Below are positions 32,497 to 38,929 of a stretch of 38,929 nucleotides of DNA, piece after piece (within the stretch, counting starts at the first letter, position 1; every line of letters begins with the position of its first letter). A model generated the notes under the pieces. That model was not told where the DNA came from. It did no database searches and saw only the letters and a program-made list of their open reading frames with translations. The DNA is from Bacillota bacterium (GTDB taxonomy: Bacteria > Bacillota > Clostridia > Christensenellales > Pumilibacteraceae): NCBI GenBank assembly GCA_009787385.1, contig WRGC01000016.1:1-38929 (forward strand), read 5' to 3'. A program made the position numbers and the translations under genes.

Positions 32497-33499
32497 TAGT
32501 TTTGCTACATCACTCAAAATTGGTGAAGATTTGTCACTCAACAGTATAGACTTGCAAAAATTGATAAGGGATGCTAAGTCTATTGCTATATTGAGTCACA
32601 TAAGACCTGATGGAGATACAATTGGTGGTGCTTTGTCTATGTATGAAGTCTGCAAAAATTTGGGACAAAATCCAGTCATACTGTGTGAGAGTAAAATCCC
32701 CGAATATCTATCATTTGTGCCAAATACCAATGACTATAAGCAAGAAACTTATGATAAATTTGAATTAGTCTTTGCAATAGATTGTGCTGATTTGGCGAGA
32801 GTTGGAAATTTGCAAACTATATTTGAACAAGCAAATATTACAGTCAACATAGATCATCATCAAGGCAATAGCAATTTTGCTAAATACAATCTAGTAGAAC
32901 GAGAATTGAGTAGTACATGTCAAGTGTTGTATGGACTTTATAAACGCAACAACATAAATATTAGTAAACAAATTGCTCAATACTTGTATACAGGACTTTC
33001 TACAGATACAGGCAACTTTATGCATAGTACTGTTAGCCGTGAAGTCTTTTTGATGGCAGCAGATCTTGCCGATATCGGTGTGGATATACCATTTATCAAC
33101 CGCAATTTGTATCAACAGAGTAGTAGGCAAAGACTCAAACTTATTGCATGTGCATTGCGTAAGTTGGAATATCATTGTTTAGATAGGGTTACTGTTATAC
33201 AAATTAATATGACAGATCTAGAAGAATGTGGTATAAGTCCATCGGAGACAGAGGGTATTGCTAGTTATTGCATTAATATCAAAGGTGTATTGGTAGGAAG
33301 TATTATGACCCAAATAGAACCTACTGTATACAAGGTTAGTTTTCGTTCTCATCCTGGAGTAGATGTGTCACTAGTTGCAAACAAATTTGGTGGTGGTGGA
33401 CACAAACAAGCAGCGGGTTGCTTGGTAACAGGCACTCCACAAGAAGCATACGAAAAGGTAGTAAGAGCAATGACTGATTTGATTGATTGTACTGTTTAG
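32486..33499 (+). CDS. nrnA: DHH-family nanoRNase/pAp phosphatase NrnA
   Basis: A 337-residue DHH/DHHA1 phosphoesterase that degrades short RNA oligomers and 3'-phosphoadenosine 5'-phosphate. Metal-binding motifs: SHIRPDGDTIGG, the FAIDCAD aspartate, the name-giving NIDHH and YTGLSTDTGNF; the DHHA1 domain ends with FGGGGHKQAAGC. The ATG at 32486 is preferred over 32471 because GGAG at 32476-32479 lies 6 nt upstream. It overlaps the end of rbfA by 11 bases. The pairing of rbfA, nrnA and truB is standard in Bacillota. Confidence 0.95.
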   Translation: METSSFATSLKIGEDLSLNSIDLQKLIRDAKSIAILSHIRPDGDTIGGALSMYEVCKNLGQNPVILCESKIPEYLSFVPNTNDYKQETYDKFELVFAIDCADLARVGNLQTIFEQANITVNIDHHQGNSNFAKYNLVERELSSTCQVLYGLYKRNNINISKQIAQYLYTGLSTDTGNFMHSTVSREVFLMAADLADIGVDIPFINRNLYQQSSRQRLKLIACALRKLEYHCLDRVTVIQINMTDLEECGISPSETEGIASYCINIKGVLVGSIMTQIEPTVYKVSFRSHPGVDVSLVANKFGGGGHKQAAGCLVTGTPQEAYEKVVRAMTDLIDCTV

Positions 33500-33544
33500 T
33501 TTAATATCAAACATTATTATATCAATTAGGAGTTGTAAATAGCA

Positions 33545-34489
33545 ATGCGGGAAACCTTTAGGTGCGATGGAATAATAAATTTGAACAAGCCAGTAGGTTG
33601 TACTAGTGCAGATTGCGTAGCTATTGTAAAGAAAAAACTTTGGCAAATTTTTTCAAATACTCAAGAATCATTGCCAAATACAGAAATTGCAACTCAGTCA
33701 TCATCATCTACCAAAAAGTTGATATACCCTAAGGTAGGGCATATGGGGACTTTAGACCCTATGGGTAGTGGTGTATTGTTGATTGGAGTTGGCAAGGCTA
33801 CAAGGTTGTTTGATTGGTATTTAAAGCATGACAAAGAGTATATAGCAGATTTCGTGTTTGGTGTTGAGCATGATACTTTGGATTGTACAGGTAGGATTGA
33901 ACGCACAACTACCAATATACCTACTGTGTCACAAGTTCAATCAGTTATTTCACAATTTGTAGGAAATATTTCACAAATTCCACCACAATATAGTGCAAAA
34001 AAAATAGGTGGAGAGCGTGCCTATGACTTGGCAAGGCAAGGCAAGAGAGCAACCTTGCAACCTTGCAATGTTATTGTACATGATATAAAGATATTGCAAC
34101 AGTTAGATGACAAGACATTTAAGTTGAAAATAAATTGTAGTAGTGGGACTTATATTAGATCATTGGGTAGAGATATTGCTTTGGCGTTAGGTAGCCTTGC
34201 TAGTATGTCATACATTAATAGAGTTAGATGTGGACAATTTGTGTTGCAAGATAGCGTACTATTAGATGACATTAAATTGAGTAACATAGTCCCTTTGGAG
34301 CAAAGTTTGCCTAAATTGCCAAGGTATGATTTGTGTGACAGTTTGATGGACAGTTTGCTGGTTGGAAAAAAGATATATTTGGACAATCCAATTGATGTGC
34401 CACACATACTTTATTGCAAGGGCTTGTTGTTTGGAATAGGCTGTACATTGATTGATGGTAGACTGTCTATCAATACTAGGCTTCTATAA
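33545..34489 (+). CDS. truB: tRNA pseudouridine(55) synthase TruB
   Basis: A 314-residue enzyme making pseudouridine 55 in the T arm of tRNA. The N-terminal GIINLNKPVGCTS and the catalytic GHMGTLDPMGSGVL are evident, with Asp in TLDP as the nucleophile, then QIPPQYSAKKIGGERAYDLARQG and CSSGTYIRSLGRDIA. Between KKKL and VGHMGT lies an insertion of about 30 residues (Ser/Thr/Gln-rich) not seen in typical TruB. AGGAG at 33528-33532, 12 nt upstream, is a slightly distant ribosome site. It precedes ribF as usual. Confidence 0.95.
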   Translation: MRETFRCDGIINLNKPVGCTSADCVAIVKKKLWQIFSNTQESLPNTEIATQSSSSTKKLIYPKVGHMGTLDPMGSGVLLIGVGKATRLFDWYLKHDKEYIADFVFGVEHDTLDCTGRIERTTTNIPTVSQVQSVISQFVGNISQIPPQYSAKKIGGERAYDLARQGKRATLQPCNVIVHDIKILQQLDDKTFKLKINCSSGTYIRSLGRDIALALGSLASMSYINRVRCGQFVLQDSVLLDDIKLSNIVPLEQSLPKLPRYDLCDSLMDSLLVGKKIYLDNPIDVPHILYCKGLLFGIGCTLIDGRLSINTRLL

Positions 34490-34533
34490 AATTTTTGCAA
34501 TAAAGTTTTTTTGCAAAGCTTGTTAGCATATAA

Positions 34534-35403
34534 ATGACAAATACAAAAGACAAATATACTATACAGTCAATAGCATTGGGACTGGGTTTTTTTGACTGTG
34601 TGCATATAGGTCACAGGAAAGTGTTTGATATACTCAAATATAAGTCCAAAGAGTATAATGTTTTGCCTACAGTTGTCACATTTAGAGACAATCCAAAACT
34701 GTCAAGCTTGCCAATTTATAATTATTTTGATAGAGAACGCTTGATAAAAGAGTGTGGTATAGACAATATTTATGCATTAGAGTTTGAAAAAATTAAGGAT
34801 ATGACAGCCATTGATTTTTTGAATGATTGCATAAGTAAAATGGGTATCAAAATTTTGGTATGTGGCAATGATTTTAGATTTGGAAATGGGGCAAAGGGTG
34901 ATATACATTTGTTGCAAGAGTTTGCAACATTGCACAATATTGATAGCGTGATAGTAGATACTGTAAATGCAGACAATCAAAGAGTATCTACTACGCATAT
35001 TAGGGAGTTGTTGAATAAAGGAAATGTTGTTCAAGCCAATTTGTTGTTGGGTAGTCCATATTTCATTAATGGTATTGTAGTGCATGGTAAGGGGATTGGT
35101 AAGACTATTGCTCCTACCATCAATATGATTCCCGATATCAAAAAGCATTCAATAGGACAAGGTGTATATGGTACTCACACTTTGGTTGATGACAAATGGT
35201 ATAGGTCAGTTACTAATGTTGGTTTTCAACCTACAGTGGATTGCAAAGTATCCTATATTGAGACGCACATAATAAATTATAGTGGAAATTTGTACGGGCA
35301 ACAATGTCTAATAAAGTTTGAAAGAAAACTACGAGACATAATAAAATTTGATAGTATTGAAGATTTGAAATCTCAAATAGAAATAGATAAAAATTGGACT
35401 TAG
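34534..35403 (+). CDS. ribF: Bifunctional riboflavin kinase/FAD synthetase RibF
   Basis: A 289-residue enzyme that makes FMN and then FAD from riboflavin and ATP. The nucleotidyltransferase half has LGFFDCVHIGHRKV (usual GxFDGxHxGH), TFRDNPK and STTHIRELLNKG. The kinase half (from about residue 175) has HGKGIGKTIAPTINM, with the PTxN Mg-ATP signature kept but one residue shorter than the usual RTIGFPTAN, then GVYGTHTLVDD and YGQQCLIKFERKLRD. It is slightly short but whole. FAD made here would be the donor for ApbE. No ribosome site before the ATG. After it rpsO, common in other operons, is absent. Confidence 0.94.
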   Translation: MTNTKDKYTIQSIALGLGFFDCVHIGHRKVFDILKYKSKEYNVLPTVVTFRDNPKLSSLPIYNYFDRERLIKECGIDNIYALEFEKIKDMTAIDFLNDCISKMGIKILVCGNDFRFGNGAKGDIHLLQEFATLHNIDSVIVDTVNADNQRVSTTHIRELLNKGNVVQANLLLGSPYFINGIVVHGKGIGKTIAPTINMIPDIKKHSIGQGVYGTHTLVDDKWYRSVTNVGFQPTVDCKVSYIETHIINYSGNLYGQQCLIKFERKLRDIIKFDSIEDLKSQIEIDKNWT

Positions 35404-35494
35404 TTTATATGTGTAGTAGTAGTTTGATAGATGATTTTAAAAGTTTATAAATAAAAACTTTATTATTTGCATAGTGCAATGATACCTTTAAAAT

Positions 35495-36352
35495 ATGAGC
35501 AACAAAATTAGATTTGGACCATCAGGCAACTCAAATAGATTTTATGATGAGGGCTTAAAGCATACTTATCAAGCAGCCGAATGGGTTGCAAAAATGGGCT
35601 TAGATGCCTATGAGTATTCTTTTGGGCGTGGTGTCAAGATGGGATTAGAAACTGCAACCAAAATTGCAGATGCTTTTAGACAACAAGGTATTGCTATAAG
35701 TGCTCATGCACCATATTTTGTCAACTATGGCAATCCAGATCTTGAAAAAATTTCTAATTCACACAATTATATATTGCAATCAGTGCAAGCAATACAGTCT
35801 ATGGGTGGCAATAGGGTTGTTGTTCATAGTGGAGTACAAGGCAAAGAGAATGATAGGCAAGCCGTAGTAACAAGAATTGCCAATCATATCAAAGATTTGA
35901 TAAAGATTTTGGATGACAATACTGATGGCAATTATATAGTTTGCCCTGAAACTATGGGTAAGTATAGCCAAATAGGAAGTTATCAAGAAGTCTTTAGTTT
36001 GTGTCTTGCCGATGATAGGGTTGTCCCTTGCATAGACTTTGGTCATATCAATTGTGTGTTGCAAGGAGAGTTGAAGACAGTAGATGACTTTATGCAAATT
36101 CTAAATTGTGGAATTTCTATGCTTGGAAGAGAGAAAATGCAATCAGTGCATGTTCATTTTAACAAAATACAGTATTCTAAAGCGGGTGAAATTAGACATC
36201 TTACATTTGCTGATACACAGTATGGTCCGGAGTATGAGCCTTTTGTACAATCTATAATAGAGCTTAAACTTACACCGGTTGTTATTTGTGAATCTGATGG
36301 TACACAAGCAGATGATATTTTGGAAATGAAAAAATACTATGAAAGTATATAG
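35495..36352 (+). CDS. nfo: Endonuclease IV-like TIM-barrel protein
   Basis: A 285-residue AP-endonuclease family 2 protein predicted to cut DNA at abasic sites. Metal ligands appear in order: SAHAPYFVN, VVVHSG, CPETMG, CIDFGH, HVHFNK and, near the end, VICESDG. The late GEIRH motif stands where E. coli Nfo has Asp-x-His (DRH), so Asp is replaced by Glu, as seen in a divergent subfamily. It is monocistronic in appearance with 91 bases before and 44 after; no ribosome site is evident. The nfo label is by fold and motif; a different substrate within the TIM-barrel family is possible. Confidence 0.85.
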   Translation: MSNKIRFGPSGNSNRFYDEGLKHTYQAAEWVAKMGLDAYEYSFGRGVKMGLETATKIADAFRQQGIAISAHAPYFVNYGNPDLEKISNSHNYILQSVQAIQSMGGNRVVVHSGVQGKENDRQAVVTRIANHIKDLIKILDDNTDGNYIVCPETMGKYSQIGSYQEVFSLCLADDRVVPCIDFGHINCVLQGELKTVDDFMQILNCGISMLGREKMQSVHVHFNKIQYSKAGEIRHLTFADTQYGPEYEPFVQSIIELKLTPVVICESDGTQADDILEMKKYYESI

Positions 36353-36396
36353 TATTTTTGCAAGCAATATTGATTAAAAATTGTTAGGAGAATACA

Positions 36397-36828
36397 TTGC
36401 GTACACTTGGGATAGATTATGGCAAACGACGCATAGGTCTTGCTATTGGAGATACCGAAAGCAAATTAGCTTTGCCACTTGAGACATTTTTGTCACAAGG
36501 AGTTAGAAAGAATGTTGACTACATTGCTCATATCATAGAGTTGAAAGATATAGATACAATAGTATTGGGTATGCCTCTCAACATGGACGGTACACAGGGT
36601 AGGCGAGCTAAGGATACTCTTTTTTTTGGAGAAGTTCTCAAAAAAGCTCTCAAAAAAGAGGTAGCATATATAGACGAAAGGTTGACTTCAATAGAGGCTA
36701 ATGATAAACTTAAAGAGGCAAGAGTCCCTGTAACTCAACGCAAGAGCATTATTGACCAAGTTGCAGCTCAAATAATACTACAAATGTATTTAGACAAATA
36801 TTCTATTGATTATTTGCCTAAAAATTAA
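36397..36828 (+). CDS. ruvX: Holliday junction resolvase-like protein RuvX (YqgF)
   Basis: A 143-residue RNase H-like nuclease that also processes the 5' end of 16S rRNA. Motifs: LGIDYGKRRIGLAIGD at the start, GMPLNMDGTQGRRA, YIDERLTSIEA and DQVAAQIILQMYLD near the end. The start is TTG at 36397; AGGAG at 36386-36390 is 6 nt upstream. The DUF1292 gene follows after 26 bases, matching the yrrK-yrzB order of B. subtilis. Confidence 0.95.
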   Translation: MRTLGIDYGKRRIGLAIGDTESKLALPLETFLSQGVRKNVDYIAHIIELKDIDTIVLGMPLNMDGTQGRRAKDTLFFGEVLKKALKKEVAYIDERLTSIEANDKLKEARVPVTQRKSIIDQVAAQIILQMYLDKYSIDYLPKN

Positions 36829-36854
36829 GTATTTCAAATAAAGGAAATAGTAAA

Positions 36855-37175
36855 ATGAACAATGACAACAATACACAGATACAACCCAAAGTTCAATTTT
36901 TGGAAGATAACTATATATTTGCATTATCGGGTGATGATGGGGAAGATGAAGTTGATTTTTATGGTATAGCTCTAATAGAGTTAGATGGTCAATCTTTTAT
37001 GTTGGCTCAACCGGTGGAAGATGATCAAGGTATAGAAGAAGATGAAGCCGTTATATTTAAATTGCAAGAACAAGACAAAGATACTATGTTGTATCTATCA
37101 CTTACTGAGAGTGAAGAAGAACTTGTTGATAGAGTGTTTGAAGAATACTTGCGTGCTACTGCAGATATGGAGTAA
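36855..37175 (+). CDS. DUF1292 (YrzB-like) protein
   Basis: A 106-residue acidic protein with no membrane segment or signal. The pattern of alternating strands (DEVDFYGIALIELDGQSFMLAQPVED, EAVIFKLQEQDKDTMLYLSL) and a C-terminal helix matches the DUF1292 family, whose function is not known but which is a regular neighbour of ruvX in Bacillota. An AAGGA site lies shortly upstream. It converges on the minus-strand gene at 37225. Confidence 0.88.
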   Translation: MNNDNNTQIQPKVQFLEDNYIFALSGDDGEDEVDFYGIALIELDGQSFMLAQPVEDDQGIEEDEAVIFKLQEQDKDTMLYLSLTESEEELVDRVFEEYLRATADME

Positions 37176-37224
37176 TTGTATTGTTGTGTCATTTGCATAA
37201 TATAGATTGTTAGTGTTACAATTG

Positions 37225-37503
37225 CTATATTTCATCTACACGCCTATTGCGTCTATTTTCTCTAGGATTGTCTATTGATGCAAATTCTGAGTCTTCTATT
37301 GCAGATACCAATTGTTGAACACGGTCTCTTTCATTGTTGTTTTGGTTTCTTTCATTATTGTTTCTTGATGAACGACTTTGTCCCATTATTAGTCCCAAAA
37401 TTATAATTGTGTTTAGTTCTGTAAATACACTATCTTTGCTACCTTCTTTGTCATTGGCAAGCAGTAGTACAATCATAAGCAGTTTGAATATATCATCTTC
37501 CAT
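37225..37503 (-). CDS. Small hypothetical membrane-associated protein
   Basis: A 92-residue protein I do not recognise. It has a short acidic N-terminus, a hydrophobic stretch (about residues 5-16) and a second one (about 31-42, NTIIILGLIMG), then an Asn/Arg-rich low-complexity stretch (SSRNNNERNQNNNERDR) and an Arg-rich tail. The ATG at 37503 is chosen over an in-frame ATG at 37518 because GGGGG lies just 8 nt upstream. The hydrophobic segments suggest membrane association. It could also be a chance frame, but the ribosome site argues for a real gene. Confidence 0.55.
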   Translation of the reverse strand: MEDDIFKLLMIVLLLANDKEGSKDSVFTELNTIIILGLIMGQSRSSRNNNERNQNNNERDRVQQLVSAIEDSEFASIDNPRENRRNRRVDEI

Positions 37504-37737
37504 TTTGTGTACCCCCATTGGTAGTTATTCAAATTGATGTAGTTTGGTTGATATGACCAAAATAATGTCTACATTCAAATTGATATTTCAACATCATAGT
37601 ATATGCATCACATCATCTAGATGTGATGTTTTTTGTATCAAAAATTTGATATATGTCAAAAATTTTTTGTTATTAGTATCAAAATATAATTTTTGACATA
37701 TATTAGTAGTTGACAATATTTTACAGTAAATAATATT
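37504..37737. other. Structured divergent spacer (orphan terminator, repeats, inverted repeat)
   Basis: This 234-base gap between divergent genes holds two copies of ATTCAAATTGAT (37527-37538, 37573-37584), then a 9-bp stem and T6 (37606-37634), then a 16-bp perfect inverted repeat ATATATGTCAAAAATT (37649-37664 with 37688-37703, 23-nt loop). TTGACA within the right arm (37693-37698) followed 18 bp later by TATTTT may be the promoter of the patatin gene. Confidence 0.6.
37606..37634 (+). terminator. Orphan + strand terminator before patatin gene
   Basis: CATCACATC (37606-37614), loop ATCTA, GATGTGATG (37620-37628), then T6. The nearest + strand stop codon lies 430 bases upstream past a minus-strand gene, so it may end a short RNA or attenuate the patatin gene. 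Confidence 0.7.
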
Positions 37738-38559
37738 ATGAATGACAATAATGAAATAAATATTGAGTTTAATCAACAATCGTCACTCACACCTAGTAGT
37801 GGAGTCGCTTTGGTTCTTGGTGGTGGTGGTGCTAGAGGATTTGCTCATGTGGGAGTTCTTAAGGCTTTTGAAGAACATGGTATAAATTTTGACTTTTGTG
37901 TTGGCACAAGTGTAGGAGCTTTTGTTGGGGCTTGTTATGCATTTGGAATGCCTAGCAAAAAAATGTTGGAAATAGCAGACCGTATAAATCTTAGAGAAAT
38001 ACACAATGGTTTTTGGTTAGTACCCAATAATCCACATCGTATAGGTAATATACTTACAAGATATATTGGTGAGCAAGAGATTCAAGATCTAAAAAAAAGA
38101 TTTGTGGCTATAGCTACGGATATTAAGGCAGGTAGACAACATATAATGGAATATGGGGACTTGGCATCTGCTGTATCTGCTAGTTGTTGCGTCCCAGTAG
38201 CTTTTAGACCCGTTGTAAGAGATGGGTTTCATTTGGTTGATGGTGGGTTGCTCAACAATATTCCTGCCGATGTTGCCAAGATGCTGGGTGCAAAGTATAC
38301 TGTATCTGTAGATATCAATCCAACTCGTGGTGGTGGAACGGCAAGCCTCAAGACATTTGAAGTGCTCAAAGCTACACTGTCCATAATTTCTGCCAATAGT
38401 AGTATAACGGGATTGATTAAAAGTGACATCATTATAGAACCTGAATTATCTCAGTTTAGACCTACTAGCAAAGATGGATATTTGGATATGATAGACATAG
38501 GATACAATGCTACCAATGAAAAGATAGACGATATAAAGAAATTATTTGAGAGTTTGTAG
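37738..38559 (+). CDS. Patatin-like phospholipase
   Basis: A 273-residue serine hydrolase of the patatin/RssA-YchK type with no signal peptide, so presumably cytoplasmic or membrane-associated. The oxyanion-hole motif GGGGARGFAHVGVL is at residues 28-41, the nucleophile is S58 in GTSVG (56-60), and the catalytic Asp is D168 in DGG (168-170). This Ser-Asp pair is the usual patatin catalytic dyad and supports acyl-lipid hydrolysis; the substrate is unknown. The start follows an AT-only stretch (AATAATATT) without a ribosome site. A terminator follows at 38601. Confidence 0.94.
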   Translation: MNDNNEINIEFNQQSSLTPSSGVALVLGGGGARGFAHVGVLKAFEEHGINFDFCVGTSVGAFVGACYAFGMPSKKMLEIADRINLREIHNGFWLVPNNPHRIGNILTRYIGEQEIQDLKKRFVAIATDIKAGRQHIMEYGDLASAVSASCCVPVAFRPVVRDGFHLVDGGLLNNIPADVAKMLGAKYTVSVDINPTRGGGTASLKTFEVLKATLSIISANSSITGLIKSDIIIEPELSQFRPTSKDGYLDMIDIGYNATNEKIDDIKKLFESL

Positions 38560-38600
38560 TCACTAACAACAAACTAGTATATTAAAAATAGTCGTATTTA

Positions 38601-38630
38601 AAAGCTTTGGTAAATGCCAAAGCTTTTTTT
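38601..38630 (+). terminator. Terminator after patatin gene
   Basis: A perfect 10-bp stem (38601-38610 with 38617-38626, AAAGCTTTGG against CCAAAGCTTT), 6-nt loop and T-run. Confidence 0.9.
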
Positions 38631-38791
38631 CAATACAATTAAAATATATTAAAATTTAGTCAATTAACACCTATTACATTAAAAGGTAAGCTAAGTTCAA
38701 GAGTTGTGAAATGCAATAAAAAACAATGCCGAAAATGATTACTTTTTTTCAAAAAACTTACTAATTACAAAAAAAACATATGTGAATATAG

Positions 38792-38825
38792 TTGACATGA
38801 TACTAGTATCATGGTATGATACTAG
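38792..38825 (+). promoter_or_regulatory. Strong promoter with embedded palindromic operator
   Basis: TTGACA (38792-38797), a 17-bp spacer and TATGAT (38815-38820). An 18-bp perfect palindrome CATGATACTAGTATCATG (38796-38813) fills the spacer, and ATGATACTAG is repeated over the -10 box at 38816-38825, 19 bp from the first. Such an arrangement is typical of a repressor site. The gene it drives lies beyond the window; the remaining 100 bases are leader and end in a possible ribosome site (AGGGG). The bases from 38631 to 38791 are AT-rich and otherwise empty. Confidence 0.75.
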
Positions 38826-38929
38826 AAAAAATTTTACATAAGATGTTATCCTGGGTAAGACATATTTTGTAGGATTTGGCTAGGTAAGTACCCTGAAAAA
38901 AGTAAAAAAATAATTTATTATTTTAGGGG

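Noticed and set aside
35440-35461. A weak 7-bp AAAGTTT/AAACTTT hairpin after ribF
   Set aside because: Short and AT-only, with no proper T-run; too weak to call a terminator.
1-38929. Alternative genetic code (TGA as Trp)
   Set aside because: Complete genes such as the aldo/keto reductase end in TGA at the expected length, and tryptophans are coded TGG.

Overview
The window is AT-rich, densely coding bacterial DNA with standard-code genes, mostly on the + strand. It looks like an uncultivated low-GC Bacillota (Clostridia-like) genome. Supporting signs are the nusA-ylxR-ylxQ-infB-rbfA-nrnA-truB-ribF order, the ruvX-DUF1292 pair, a MurE with the meso-diaminopimelate DNPR motif, Gram-positive style lipoprotein and surface-anchor signals, and many AGGAG ribosome binding sites. 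I cannot assign a genus.

Layout. 1-1.7 kb: two exported proteins of unknown function. 1.9-4.1 kb: YchF GTPase and an aldo/keto reductase. 4.2-11.3 kb: a cut-down division and cell-wall cluster (PBP with PASTA, murE, mraY, murD, SEDS/ftsW) with no murF between murE and mraY. 11.6-13.8 kb: a large lipoprotein and a convergent Gfo/Idh/MocA oxidoreductase. 13.96 kb: tRNA-Leu(UAA). 14.3-17.5 kb: a DegV protein followed by lipoprotein ApbE, a NusG-domain-II protein and a Gx-transporter protein, a set that resembles the flavin transfer/extracellular electron transfer module. 17.8-18.5 kb: an orphan OmpR-type response regulator. 18.9-19.9 kb: rplM-rpsI. 20.0-21.1 kb: an aldose-1-epimerase-like protein that seems to have lost its catalytic residues. 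21.6-22.3 kb (minus): rpsT with a very long Lys/Glu-rich tail. 22.9-25.6 kb: a surface protein whose signal peptide is separated from its body by a G8 tract. 26.2-35.4 kb: the rimP/nusA/infB translation operon with an unrelated lipoprotein inserted between infB and rbfA. 35.5-38.6 kb: endonuclease IV-like protein, RuvX, DUF1292, a small minus-strand protein and a patatin-like phospholipase. The last 300 bases hold a strong promoter with an embedded palindromic operator for a gene outside the window.

The most notable non-genic feature is a family of five roughly 190-bp interspersed repeats (three forward, two reverse) with AGTGTACAA ends and two internal hairpins, all between genes. The most notable genic feature is the G8 tract, which looks like a phase-variation switch: losing one G would fuse the signal peptide to the 800-residue surface protein. 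Two genes (ychF and the oxidoreductase) have a -10 box exactly 6 nt before the ATG, which predicts leaderless mRNAs.

All functional calls come from reading motifs by eye; no database search was run.
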